A stretch of DNA of 64,000 nt, taken from positions 13,874-77,873 of the forward strand of contig URCY01000002.1 in the NCBI GenBank assembly GCA_900546415.1, read 5' to 3'. Below are positions 1 to 9,700 of this stretch, piece by piece. The notes below the pieces were generated by a model. The model did not search any database. It saw only the letters and a program-made list of their open reading frames with translations, and was not told the DNA's origin. The position numbers and the translations under genes are program-made. Origin of the DNA: an uncultured Eubacteriales bacterium (GTDB lineage Bacteria > Bacillota > Clostridia > Oscillospirales > Oscillospiraceae). Numbering within the stretch: position 1 is the stretch's first letter; each line of letters starts with the position of its first letter.

Positions 1-2852
1 TTCTTGCCGAGATAGACATAGGTCAGCGCCTGGCAGGATTCAAACGTGCTTGCGGGAAGCTCCGTGATCTGAACCTCGTCCGGGAAGATGACCTTGGTCA
101 GATTGCTCCAGTCCTGATAGAACACGCCGGTTCCCATTTCTTTCAGGCCCTTCGGCATGGTGACCTCACTCAGACCGACACAGAGACCGAAAGCTGCATT
201 GCCGATGGACTCAATGCTGTCAACCAGCGTCAGATCGGTCAGAGCGCCGTCATAGAAGAACATATAGTCGCCGATTTTTTTGCAGCCGTCTGCAAAGGTG
301 ACCTTGGCGAGATTCGCGTTGTTGCAGAATGCGCCCGTGCCGATGGCCGACAGGGTTGCAGGGACGGTAAGTTCGGTCAGGTTATCGCAATAATAGAATG
401 CGTAGCTTCCAATCGTCTCGACCTGATTCAGATCCACGGACGGGAGACCGGTATGGCCGAAGCAGGAGCTTCCAACGGTTTTCAGAGAGGCGGGGAAAAC
501 AATCGCGCCGAGGTTTTCGCAGCTCCAGAACATATAGTCACTGAGCGCTTCCACGCCCTCGGAGATCGTGACAGAGGTCAGCTTCTTGCAGATGTCAAAG
601 GCGCTGCTCCCAAAGGTGACGTTTGCGGGAAGCGTGACAGAGGTCAGATTGCTCTGACGGAATGCGAGACTGTCGATCCGCTTGAGCGTAGAGGGGAAGG
701 AAACAGTGGAAAGCACACTCTTGCCGAGATAGGTCTGCATGAAGGCCTGCGAGGCAATGATTTCGACGCCTTCGGGAATGTCATAGTGCGTTTCAGGGCG
801 TGCGCTCGGATAACGGATCAGCTTCTTGCCGTCCTTGGTGAACAGGACGCCGTCCACATCCTTGAAATTCGGATTCTCCGCATCGACATAGATGTATTGC
901 AGAGCATCACAGCCGGCAAAAACGTTTTCGGTATAGGTGACAACCTGTGTATTTTCGCCCTCGCCGACGCTGGTCTGGACGTCCTTGCCCATTTTCTCAA
1001 GCGTGGCGGGGAGCTTGACAGCTTCGACCTTTTTGCAGCCGCTGAATGCATCAGAACCGATGGTTTGCAGCTTGGTATCAGAGAGATCAAGCTCCGTCAC
1101 GCTGCGAAGACCCCAGCAGCCCATGGCAGAGATGTATTCGAGCGAATCGGGGAAGGAAACGGCGGAGAAGTAGTAGTCGGACGACGAGCCGGTCATCTGA
1201 TAGGAATAGATCGCGCTCGCGCCGATGCCGGTGACGGCAAAGGTCCATGTGCGGCCGACGACCTTGGCGGTGACGGACTCGGGAATGACAAGCGTCTGGG
1301 AAGCATCATTATAGCCGACGTATTTCAGCTCGACCTTGCCGGTCTTGGAGGCGTTGTCGAAGCTCGTGACGTGGAATTCCAGATACTTCGGGTTTTCGGA
1401 GGAAGCGGTCGTGCCGTCCACATAGACCTTGAAGTCCGGAATGGAGGCAACAACAGGCTCTTCGCCCCAAGTCGCAAGCGTGATGTCGCCCTTCTGTTCA
1501 ACAGGGGCTGCGAGCATATCGCTCCATGTCTCCTGATAATCCTCGAGGCTCACGGCCGGAACATAGATCGTCAGACTGGAGCAGCCGTAGAAGGGATAGC
1601 GCGTGCTGTTGTAGACAGAGTAGGGGACAACGCCGGGAGCGGATTCGCCCCGGAACGTCACGGAGGTCAGCCCCGTGCAGTTGCTGAACGCGATCGCGCC
1701 AACGGTATTGATCGTTTCGGGAAGTACGATCGCCGCAAGAGCGGTATCATCGGCAAACATCGAGCTTGAAAGTGCTTCCTGCTTAGCCGGGAGCGTGACC
1801 GCCGTCAGGTTGGGGTTTGCACCGAGGGCGGCAATCCCGAAGGTAACATTTTCGGCCTCAAAGACGATCTCCTTGAGCTGCCACGTTCTGGACATGTAAC
1901 GGCCGACATAATAGAAGCCCTGCTTCTCGACGGTCGTGACGGAAGCCGGAACGGTGATCTTCGTGATCTGCGAGACGGCCTCGGAATCGGTCTTGCCGTA
2001 GTAGCTGCCGTTGCCGCAGAACGCGCCCTCTGCAACACCGACGACGTCGTAGGTCTTGCCGTCGACGGTATAGGCGCTCGGGAGGGTGATCTCGCCGCCG
2101 AAGCCAAAATAACCGGTGATCCAGGCCTTGCCCTCGCGCAGCTCGAACTTATAGAACTCCTGCGAGCTGGGATCGACCTTCGCGCCGCAGACGCAAACGC
2201 CCTTTTCATAGGTGTGTGCCTCGTTGGTGACGGTATAGTCGCAACCGGCATCGGTGCAGACGGCGCTGTGCGTGCCGTCGCCGTTATCCGTGTAGCTCAG
2301 GTTATGGCTGGGCGCTTCGGGATAAGCAGGGTCGGGCAGCTCGTCTGCAATATCGGCTGAGACACTGACCGCACCGTCTGCCGCCGTTTCAAAATCATCG
2401 GCATAGAGGCTCTTGCAGTGAATGATCAGCTCGCTGTCGGAAATCGCCCTGTCAAAAATCGAGTTTGCAAGAGATTCGGCAAAGTTTGCCGGGACGGCAC
2501 CGTAAAAGTAGACGTTGGTCAGCGAATACATATAATCAAATACGTAATCGCCGTAAGTCGTGACGGTGCTCGGGATCACAAGGCTTTCGACAGCCGTATT
2601 CGAAGCGCCGATGCACATGTCATCCAGCTTTGTGACCGGCGTGCCATTGATTTTGGCGGGGATCACGACGTCAACGGCGCTGCCGAGGTATTCGGTGATG
2701 ACACCGTTGGAGAATTTGAAGTCCTCTGCCGGATTCGGCTCCGGAGTCTTGGATGCGGCATCAGCGGCGAAGGCGGGCAGGACAAGCCCTGTCATCATCG
2801 ACAGACACAGCAGCAGAACCAGCAGCCGACGAAGGGGTGTTTTCAGGTTCAT
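1..2852 (-). CDS. BspA-like leucine-rich repeat surface protein (3' end outside window)
   Basis: The reading frame opens at an ATG whose upstream sequence carries AAGGAG and stays open to the left edge, so about 950 residues are visible and the C-terminus is missing. It begins with a typical signal peptide (MNLKTPLRRLLVLLLCL, then an Ala-rich cleavage region). Most of the protein consists of LRR_5/BspA-type repeats: blocks such as LTSVTLPANVTFGSSAF and LKTVGSSCFGHTGLPSV recur about every 23 residues. A short Cys/His-rich segment (HSAVCTDAGCDY then GVCVCG) lies near residues 150-180. BspA-type proteins are usually exported and involved in adhesion or surface display. The anchoring mode cannot be seen because the end is cut off. 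The family call is firm; the ligand is unknown. Confidence 0.88.
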   Translation of the reverse strand, partial: MNLKTPLRRLLVLLLCLSMMTGLVLPAFAADAASKTPEPNPAEDFKFSNGVITEYLGSAVDVVIPAKINGTPVTKLDDMCIGASNTAVESLVIPSTVTTYGDYVFDYMYSLTNVYFYGAVPANFAESLANSIFDRAISDSELIIHCKSLYADDFETAADGAVSVSADIADELPDPAYPEAPSHNLSYTDNGDGTHSAVCTDAGCDYTVTNEAHTYEKGVCVCGAKVDPSSQEFYKFELREGKAWITGYFGFGGEITLPSAYTVDGKTYDVVGVAEGAFCGNGSYYGKTDSEAVSQITKITVPASVTTVEKQGFYYVGRYMSRTWQLKEIVFEAENVTFGIAALGANPNLTAVTLPAKQEALSSSMFADDTALAAIVLPETINTVGAIAFSNCTGLTSVTFRGESAPGVVPYSVYNSTRYPFYGCSSLTIYVPAVSLEDYQETWSDMLAAPVEQKGDITLATWGEEPVVASIPDFKVYVDGTTASSENPKYLEFHVTSFDNASKTGKVELKYVGYNDASQTLVIPESVTAKVVGRTWTFAVTGIGASAIYSYQMTGSSSDYYFSAVSFPDSLEYISAMGCWGLRSVTELDLSDTKLQTIGSDAFSGCKKVEAVKLPATLEKMGKDVQTSVGEGENTQVVTYTENVFAGCDALQYIYVDAENPNFKDVDGVLFTKDGKKLIRYPSARPETHYDIPEGVEIIASQAFMQTYLGKSVLSTVSFPSTLKRIDSLAFRQSNLTSVTLPANVTFGSSAFDICKKLTSVTISEGVEALSDYMFWSCENLGAIVFPASLKTVGSSCFGHTGLPSVDLNQVETIGSYAFYYCDNLTELTVPATLSAIGTGAFCNNANLAKVTFADGCKKIGDYMFFYDGALTDLTLVDSIESIGNAAFGLCVGLSEVTMPKGLKEMGTGVFYQDWSNLTKVIFPDEVQITELPASTFESCQALTYVYLGK

Positions 2853-2927
2853 GGTTTTGTCTCCTTTCCTTCGTTGTTTTGTTTTCAGAACAACGGTAAC
2901 TAAAAAAATTTGGGTTTCCCTGGCAAT

Positions 2928-2956
2928 ATTCTAGAAGAAGAATAACGCAATGTCAA
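2928..2956 (-). promoter_or_regulatory. Sigma-A promoter for the BspA-like gene
   Basis: Read leftward, TTGACA and TAGAAT are separated by exactly 17 bases, about 70 bases upstream of the ATG at 2852. Both boxes are near consensus. Confidence 0.7.
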
Positions 2957-3028
2957 GACCGACTGGAAAAATTCGGCAATATCGAACAGAAACACGCTGT
3001 TAATTCCGTGAAAAATAACCGCAGGGCT

Positions 3029-3057
3029 TGCAATTTTCCCGTCTTCGGTGTATGATA
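3029..3057 (+). promoter_or_regulatory. Sigma-A promoter for the binding-protein/ExbB operon
   Basis: TTGCAA and TATGAT are separated by 17 bases. The predicted leader of about 75 bases contains an imperfect hairpin (AGCCGTTTC / GAAGACGGTT around a T-run, roughly 3080-3107). That hairpin might act as an attenuator, but I recognise no known riboswitch in it. Confidence 0.6.
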
Positions 3058-3139
3058 AGCATAACGAAATCGGATCGGAGCCGTTTCTTTTTTTGAAGAC
3101 GGTTATTCTCGTTTGTGTATCACGGGTTCAGGAGTGCTT

Positions 3140-4222
3140 ATGAAACGAATTCTTGCTATTGTAATAGGTATCGCGTTGTGCCTGTCTCTGACGGCCTGCG
3201 GCAGCGGCTATGACCCGCTGGAGGGCGTCGCGACGCAGCAGTTTACGGACAGCGCCGGGCGGGATGTTATGCTCCCGCAGGAGATCACGCGCGTCGCTGC
3301 CAGCGGCTCGACGGCGCAGATGATTTTGATGACGATCGCGCCGGAGCTTCTGATCGGCCTTGCCAGCAGTCCGAGCGCGGCGCAGATGCCGTATTTTCCG
3401 GAGAATATGTGGTATCTGCCGACCTTCGGCCAGTTTTACGGCAGCAAGGCAAACCTGAACATGGAGGCGCTGATCGACGCGCAGCCGCAGATCATCATTG
3501 ACCTCGGCGACGCGAAGGAGAGCGTCGTCGACGACATGAACGGCATTCAGAAGCAGACCGGCATCCCGACGGTCTTCATCGAGGCGACGATCGAGACCAT
3601 GCCGCAGGCCTACCGCACGCTCGGCAAGCTTCTGAACCGGGAGGAGCAGGGCGAAAGGCTCGCGGAATTCGTCGAACGGACGCTCGATATGGCAGAGGAA
3701 AATTCGGCAAGGCTTTCGGAATCGGAGCGCAAAACCGTAATGTTCGGAACCGGCTCGACAGGCCTTGCCTGCAATGCGGCCGGGTCGGTGCAGGCCGACG
3801 TGATCGAGCTGGTCGGCGCGGTCAACGCGATTGAGTCCGGCGAGATCAGCAACCGCAACGGCGGCACGACGGTGAACCTCGAGCAGGTCTATGTCTATGA
3901 CCCGCAGGTCATCATTCTCTCGGCCGGCGGGCCGTATGAGACGCTGCAGGACGGCGAGTGGTCCGGGCTGACGGCGGTTCGGAGCGGCAATTATTATGAG
4001 ATCCCGAACCTGCCCTATGACTGGATGTCCTCACCGCCGTCGGTCAACCGCGTGCTCGGTGTCTGGTGGCTGGGCAACCTGCTCTATCCGGAGCTTTATG
4101 ACTATGATATGATCGCCGTGGCGCAGGAATTTTACAGCCTGTTCTGGCATTACGAGCTGTCCGAGGACGAGGCGCGCACGCTGATGGCGCATTCGACCTA
4201 TCGCGGGGAGGCGACGCCATGA
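3140..4222 (+). CDS. Iron/cobalamin-type ABC transporter substrate-binding lipoprotein
   Basis: This is a 360-residue periplasmic-binding-protein type 2 protein (FecB/BtuF class). It delivers a metal chelate, heme or corrinoid to a FecCD-type permease at the outer face of the membrane. The start at 3140 is chosen over an in-frame ATG 27 bases upstream because CAGGAG precedes it and because it begins a lipoprotein signal (MKRILAIVIGIALCLSLTAC, with lipobox LTAC). The class signature is visible: FTDSAGRDVMLP near the mature N-terminus, then NMEALIDAQPQIIIDLG and VNLEQVYVYDPQVIIL. It is the first gene of a five-gene operon whose members overlap by ATGA or GTGA. No permease is in this operon; the nearest candidates are the convergent genes at 10553-12317. 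The ligand is not identifiable from sequence. Confidence 0.87.
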   Translation: MKRILAIVIGIALCLSLTACGSGYDPLEGVATQQFTDSAGRDVMLPQEITRVAASGSTAQMILMTIAPELLIGLASSPSAAQMPYFPENMWYLPTFGQFYGSKANLNMEALIDAQPQIIIDLGDAKESVVDDMNGIQKQTGIPTVFIEATIETMPQAYRTLGKLLNREEQGERLAEFVERTLDMAEENSARLSESERKTVMFGTGSTGLACNAAGSVQADVIELVGAVNAIESGEISNRNGGTTVNLEQVYVYDPQVIILSAGGPYETLQDGEWSGLTAVRSGNYYEIPNLPYDWMSSPPSVNRVLGVWWLGNLLYPELYDYDMIAVAQEFYSLFWHYELSEDEARTLMAHSTYRGEATP

Positions 4223-5814
4223 GACGCCGTGTTCCCGCGCTCCTGACGGCGCTTCTGCTGCTTCTGAGCCTTGCCGCGCCGGGTCTCGCGGCCGGGCAGG
4301 TGACCGACACGCTCACGGTCAAGGTCGGCTACTTCGGCATGGAAACGGAGCAATATGCGGAGGTCGGCACGTACCATTGGTCGGAGCTTTCGCAGAATCT
4401 GCCGATTGTCGAGAACGCGTATTCCTTCTTCCGCAGCGGGACGGACGGCGTTTACCGCACGGTGATCGATTCTGCGCGCGGCTTTTCCATCAGCGACCTG
4501 ATGGACTATGTGAACATCAACATACAGGATATTCAGTCGATCCAGTTCTATACGAAGGATCAGGAGATCGGCTATTTCACCTCGTTCACCAACGCCGAGC
4601 TCTTCGAGACGCCGCGCTATTATTTCAACGATCTTTCGTCTCACATTGAGCCGGTCTATAACGACGCGGGTGAGGTCGTGGAATTCAACGCCGATTCGGC
4701 GTGGGACGACTGCTGGGAGGTCGCGCCGATGCTGGCGCTCGAGGACAGCTGGGCAACCTACGAGCTGGGCACGGAGCACACCGCGCCGAACTACGAGAGC
4801 ATGGGGACGGGCAACCGCTTCCGGCTGTTGTTCGGGCAGGCGTACCCGACGGAGGTGCGGACGAACCAGAGCGCGAAATACACGCACACCCTGTTCGTCA
4901 CGCTCAACGGCACGCCGCCCGTGCCGGAGCTTCCGGAGCTGGACGGGACGATCGGGTCGCATACGATCCAGTTCGATATGTCGCTCAGCAACGGCACCCT
5001 GCGCGAGGCGCTCGCGCAGCTGCTGAACATCTCCTCGTCGGATTCCTCCGTTTTGGAGATCAAGAGCGTGACCGTCACGCCGAGCAGCGAATATGTCGAT
5101 CTTGCGACGGTCACGGTGACCTATGAGGTGCATAAGGAAGGGGCGGCGAGTCTGTCGATCGGGCTTGGCGGAGCGCCCGTGACGAGCAGCCCGACGATCA
5201 CGACGCACGATCCGACGCCGACCGAGCCTGACCCGCAGCCCACGCTGCCGGTCTTGCCGGACACGCCGACGCAGCCCGACAACGGCAATGGGCAGGGGAA
5301 CGGCAGCGGCAACGATCAGAGCAACGGGAACGGCAGCGGCAACGATCAGAGCAACGGGAACGGAAGCGGCAACGATCAGAGCAACGGGAACGGAAGCGGC
5401 AACGGGAACGGTTCGATCCCGACCCCGACAACGCCCGCTCCGACGACCGCTCCGACCGAGGTGACCGAGGCGACCACCGAGCCGCCGACCGAGCTTGGCG
5501 TTCCGGACGGCTTGAATCCGGCCGACACCGCGCCCGTTCCGCTGCCCGAGCAGATGGTGCGTATGTACGCGCTGGACGATTCCGTTGCGCGGCAGCTGAT
5601 GCAAAAGGGCGAACAGGCAGTGCAGCCGGATGCGCAGAACGGCGGCGCGGCGGCACACGCGCCGACGGTCGCACCTGCGATCGAGGAGCGGGACGACCGT
5701 CTGACGCTGCTGCTGGTTGCGCTCGGCGCGATCCTGACCGCCGCTGCGGGCGGCGCGGCAGCCTGCGCTTATTATCAAAAACAATTTCCACGAAAAGAAA
5801 GAGGTAAGGCATGA
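4219..5814 (+). CDS. Membrane-anchored surface protein with Gly/Asn-rich spacer, unknown function
   Basis: This 531-residue protein overlaps the binding-protein gene by ATGA. It has a signal peptide (residues 1-25), then a globular domain of about 210 residues. That domain has patterns such as GFSISDLMDYV and DIQSIQFYTKD, which loosely recall sulfite-oxidase-fold surface domains (weak, by eye). A beta-rich domain (about 240-330) follows, then a Pro/Thr spacer, tandem NGSGNDQSNG repeats (about 355-395), a second Thr/Pro stretch, and a C-terminal transmembrane helix (about 495-517) with a basic tail. This is an extracellular domain on a long wall-spanning stalk. Position between a transport binding protein and an ExbB-like channel suggests a receptor or coupling role (inference). 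I do not recognise a named family with confidence. Confidence 0.8.
   Translation: MRRRVPALLTALLLLLSLAAPGLAAGQVTDTLTVKVGYFGMETEQYAEVGTYHWSELSQNLPIVENAYSFFRSGTDGVYRTVIDSARGFSISDLMDYVNINIQDIQSIQFYTKDQEIGYFTSFTNAELFETPRYYFNDLSSHIEPVYNDAGEVVEFNADSAWDDCWEVAPMLALEDSWATYELGTEHTAPNYESMGTGNRFRLLFGQAYPTEVRTNQSAKYTHTLFVTLNGTPPVPELPELDGTIGSHTIQFDMSLSNGTLREALAQLLNISSSDSSVLEIKSVTVTPSSEYVDLATVTVTYEVHKEGAASLSIGLGGAPVTSSPTITTHDPTPTEPDPQPTLPVLPDTPTQPDNGNGQGNGSGNDQSNGNGSGNDQSNGNGSGNDQSNGNGSGNGNGSIPTPTTPAPTTAPTEVTEATTEPPTELGVPDGLNPADTAPVPLPEQMVRMYALDDSVARQLMQKGEQAVQPDAQNGGAAAHAPTVAPAIEERDDRLTLLLVALGAILTAAAGGAAACAYYQKQFPRKERGKA
5299..5410 (+). repeat. 30-bp in-frame tandem repeat in the stalk
   Basis: A 30-base unit encoding NGSGNDQSNG is repeated about three times, with a partial fourth copy. 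Copies differ only by single synonymous changes, so copy number could vary by slippage or recombination and alter stalk length. Confidence 0.8.
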
Positions 5815-6431
5815 GTTCTGCATTTCACGAGATTCTGCGCGCGGTCGCGTCGGCCATGGAGCTGCCGGTCGTGCTGCTGCTGGTGCTGCTGCTGGCCTTC
5901 GCGGTGTTCACCGTCGGCTGGCTGCTGGTCGAGTATTTTACAGAGCACCGCCATATGAAGTTCACGCTGCCGGTTCTGCTTGAGACGCTCCGCACAACGG
6001 ACGACGTCTCGAAGACCTTGGAGCGCAGCCGCCTGAACCGTCGGCAGAGGGCGCTTTTGGCCGAGCTGGCCGCGCATCCGGAGTTGACGGCCGAGCTGCG
6101 CCGCTCTCTGGCGGACAATCTGCTCGAGCATGAGCAGGCGCACTATGACCGGCTCATCAAGCTGACCGATCTTGCCGCGAAGCTCGCGCCGATGTTCGGC
6201 CTGCTTGGCACGCTCATCCCGCTCGGCCCCGGCATCATCGCTTTGGGACAGGGCGACACCTACACGCTGTCCGTCTCGCTTCTGACCGCGTTCGACACGA
6301 CGATCGTCGGCCTGATCGCGGCGGCGGTCTGCATGGTCGTTTCGACCGTCCGCAAGCGCTGGTACGGCGCGTATATGTCCGATCTGGAGACGCTGGCGGA
6401 CTGCCTCTGCGAGCGCGAGGCGGCAGCATGA
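5811..6431 (+). CDS. MotA/TolQ/ExbB-family proton channel protein
   Basis: This is a 206-residue integral membrane protein. Transmembrane helices lie at about 17-41, 124-145 and 156-178, with a charged cytoplasmic loop of about 80 residues between the first two: the ExbB/TolQ topology. The family core is clear: LAPMFGLLGTLIPLGPG in helix 2 and FDTTIVGLIAAAVC in helix 3, with the conserved Thr. ExbB proteins form proton channels with an ExbD/TolR partner and energise a distal envelope protein. The next gene is the likely partner. It overlaps both neighbours by ATGA. ExbB normally serves TonB in diderms; no TonB or outer-membrane gene is visible here. Confidence 0.85.
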   Translation: MSSAFHEILRAVASAMELPVVLLLVLLLAFAVFTVGWLLVEYFTEHRHMKFTLPVLLETLRTTDDVSKTLERSRLNRRQRALLAELAAHPELTAELRRSLADNLLEHEQAHYDRLIKLTDLAAKLAPMFGLLGTLIPLGPGIIALGQGDTYTLSVSLLTAFDTTIVGLIAAAVCMVVSTVRKRWYGAYMSDLETLADCLCEREAAA

Positions 6432-6784
6432 GAAGGCAGAGAAATCGCCGCCGCTTCGAGGACGAGGGCGTCAATCCGATGAACTACATCTCCAACCTGT
6501 CCGACGCGATGCTGGTTCTGGCCGTCGGCATGATGCTGGCGCTGATCGTCCATTGGAACGTGGACATCGGCTCTGGGACGAAGACAGGGCAGACGAGCGA
6601 GCCGACCTCGCAGACGCAGATCGACCGCGACAACGCGCCGAGCTTCACGGACGACGATCTGAAGGAGACGGAGCAGCCGTCGGAGAGCGGCGAGCTGGAG
6701 AAGCTCGGCGAGGTCTACTATGACGCGGCAACCGGAAAATACTACATCATTGAAAACTCGAACGGAACGGAGGGCGGACAGTGA
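6428..6784 (+). CDS. DUF2149-type ExbD-like partner of the proton channel
   Basis: This 118-residue protein has a basic cytoplasmic N-terminus, one transmembrane helix (about 25-42) and an acidic, Ser/Thr-rich extracellular tail. The segment NPMNYISNLSDAMLVLAVGM matches the DUF2149 layout. It places an Asp (residue 26) at the cytoplasmic edge of the helix, where ExbD and TolR carry their proton-carrying Asp. The tail is short and lacks the folded ExbD periplasmic domain. The C-terminal segment GEVYYDAATGKYYIIE could be a small contact motif. Direct pairing with the ExbB-like gene (ATGA overlap) supports a two-component motor. DUF2149 identity is from memory of the family pattern; the ExbD-like role is inferred. 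Confidence 0.75.
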   Translation: MRRQRNRRRFEDEGVNPMNYISNLSDAMLVLAVGMMLALIVHWNVDIGSGTKTGQTSEPTSQTQIDRDNAPSFTDDDLKETEQPSESGELEKLGEVYYDAATGKYYIIENSNGTEGGQ

Positions 6785-9700
6785 AACGTTTTTGGAGCAT
6801 TCTGATCCTGCTTGCGCTGCTGGCGCAGGCCGGTTGTCTCGGCGCGTCGGCGTCCGGGCAGGTTACGGGCAAGCTGGAGCGGCGCGCAGGCTATGAGCTT
6901 GCGAGCGTGCGCTATGTCTTTGCCGACGGCAGCTACGGCTTTGCCGAGGTGCGCGAGACGGCCGACGGCTATGCCTATTCGTTTGCAGACCCCGGCACGG
7001 CGTATACGCTCGTGCCGGAGTATTTCTCCACGACCGTCTGGGACGGCGCGGTGGATCTTTCCTGGTACGACGCAGAGCAGACCGAATTTTATATCAGCAC
7101 ACCGGCGCAGCTTGCCGGTCTGGCGGCGCTCGTCAACGGCCGCGTGGACGCAGACACGTCCGATTACCGCATCCGCGGCGACCGCAGCCAGCTCGTCAGC
7201 ACCCGCGTGGACGATTTTCTGCTGATCGGCGCGGGCGGCGGCAACCTATACGGCACGGTCTATGTCGGCGATCAGGATCATGATTTTTCGGACAAAACGG
7301 TCTATCTGACGGCCGATCTCGATATGGGCGGCGAATGCAACTGGACGCCGATCGGCGGCAAATATCCCATGGACGCAGCCAACAGTGACTATGTGATCGA
7401 GGCCTTCTTCAACGGCACGCTTGACGGGCAGGGACATCGCATCACGAATCTGCACTGCGACCGCTACGCGGCGAAGGGCTATGCCTATTCGCAGGCGGTC
7501 GGACTCGTCGGCTACCTCGGCGAGCTTTATCAGGACGAGGCTGCGCCAAAGGCCGCTCCGGCCGTGCGCAATCTCTCCGTCAGCGGCGATGTTTACGGCC
7601 GCCGCATGGTCGGCGGTATCGTCGGCCGCACGGGCAAGATCCCGACCGGCGTCTATCTGGAAAACTGCGCGAACCATGCGACCGTTCGCAACACGGACTC
7701 CAAGGGCATCGGCGGCATTGTCGGAACGGGCTGGAGCGCGGGAGCGATCGTGAACTGCTATAACACCGGCGTGATCTCCACGTCCTACGCCTGTCCGGCC
7801 GGCGGCATCGTCGGCAGCAACGGCGGTCTGGATGTTTTCAACTGCTATAACGTCGGCACGATCGATTCCTCCGGCAACGCGCGCGGGCGCGGCATCGGCG
7901 GACATGACAGCGGCAGCTACACCGTTTCGGACTGCTACTATCTCGACGGCTGCGACGACGACCCGGCCTCGAACGGCTGGTACGTCGGCACGGCGCAGAG
8001 CATTCGGGTCTTCGTTGAGCGCCGAAGCTCGGCCGCGATGCAGACGCAGGACTTGGTCGACGCGCTCAACCGCAACGGTGAGGCCTATGTCGGCACGGCG
8101 GGCGGCTATCCGCGTCTGGCCTGGGAGGCCGGAGCGCAGCGGCCGGACGCCTCCGTCCGCGTGGAGAAGCCGGAGGGCGGCGCGATTTCGGCAGACCGGA
8201 CGGGAAGCGTTCCCGCCGGGACGGTTTTGAAGCTCTCCAACGCGCCCGAAACCGGCTGGACGCTCCGCAGCTATACGCTCAGCGGAAAGGAGCTGAGCGG
8301 CCGCTATGCGACCGTCACGGGCGAGAGCGTTCTGAGCGGACGTTTCGAGGCGCTTCAGGCGGGCGCGCTCTATATCGAGCAGCATCCGGCCTGCGAGCTG
8401 ACCGTGACCAAAACCGGCACGGCGCTGCAAAACGGCGCGCTCGTTCCGGTCGAAAATGCGCCGGTGCAGGACGGCGACGCGCTCTATGAGGGCGACGTGC
8501 TGACCGTGAAGGCCAAGCTGAACGCCGACGCGGCGCCGGACGATCTGAACTACGTTTACAGCGGCAGCTTCCGCTATTTCTTTGCCTATCAGGACGGCAG
8601 CGGCGAAAAGGCGACTGACACCGGCAGCTTTACGGTCGGCTCGCAGATCACGGCCGCGCCGCTGAGCCTGCGCGTCGAGCCGTATACGACGCACAAGGTC
8701 TGGACGCAGCTAGCCGAGACCGATTGGTACAGCGACGGGCGCACGGAGTTCACGCTGACCACGGCGCGGCAGCTTGCGGGCTTGGCAAAGCTCGTCCGCG
8801 AGGGCAACCGATTCACCGGGAAGACCGTGAAGCTCGGCGCGGACATTTCCCTTGTGAACGACGACAAGACCTTTAACCGCAGCGTCCGCTGGTGGGACGG
8901 TATCGGCACGAATCAGAACCCATTTTCCGGCACGTTTGATGGCGACGGCCACCAGATCACGCAGATGACGGCCGTCTCGTCGGGCAGCGGCGCAGCGCTT
9001 TTTGTTGCGGCGAAGTCCGCGACGATCCGGAATGTCAGCGTTTATGGCACGGTCGAGGCAAACGGCAGCGCCGCCGGGATCGTTGCGTCGGCCTCCGACA
9101 CTGTCGTGGAGCGGTGCGACAACCACGCCGAGATCCGCTCGACCAATGTGAATGCGGGCGGCATTGCCGCCGTGCTGGACGCGGGCAGCAGCCTGCTGAG
9201 CTGCACAAATCGCGGCACGGTGAATGGGACGGACGGCGTCGGCGGAGTGGCCGGCGTTGTGCAGGACGCGAACAGCAGCCTGACGGACTGCCTGAACTAT
9301 GCCGCCGTCGGAGCAGACGGCGCCAGCATCGGCGCGGGCGGCGTGGTCGGCCGCATCGGCGGCGCGCTGCTCCGCTGCGCCAACTACGGCCCGGTTTCCG
9401 GCGCTTGCTGGTACATGGGCGGCGTTGCGGGCGTGGCCAAGACGCAGAACGCCTCGAGGCTGACCGATTGCTACAGCGTCGGCGACGTTTCCAACACCCA
9501 TTCCTATTCCGCAGCCGGGACCGGCGGCCTGCTCGGCCACGGCGACTTCTGCACGCTCGAAACCTGCTTCTCCTATGCTGCGGTCGCGGCGCAGAGCGGA
9601 ACGGCCGACGGCGCGATCGGCAAATATATGCGCCGCTCCACGAACAGCTGCAAAAATGTATGGATCTTGGGCGATGCAAGCGCGATCCCCGGCGTTTCCG

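Noticed and set aside
3058..3139. Cobalamin or heme riboswitch before the binding-protein gene
   Set aside because: The leader is about 75 bases and lacks the B12-box or any other known conserved core; only a weak hairpin is present.
5299..5410. Short regular repeats that could suggest a CRISPR array
   Set aside because: The repeats are in frame, encode a protein stalk, and have no spacers.
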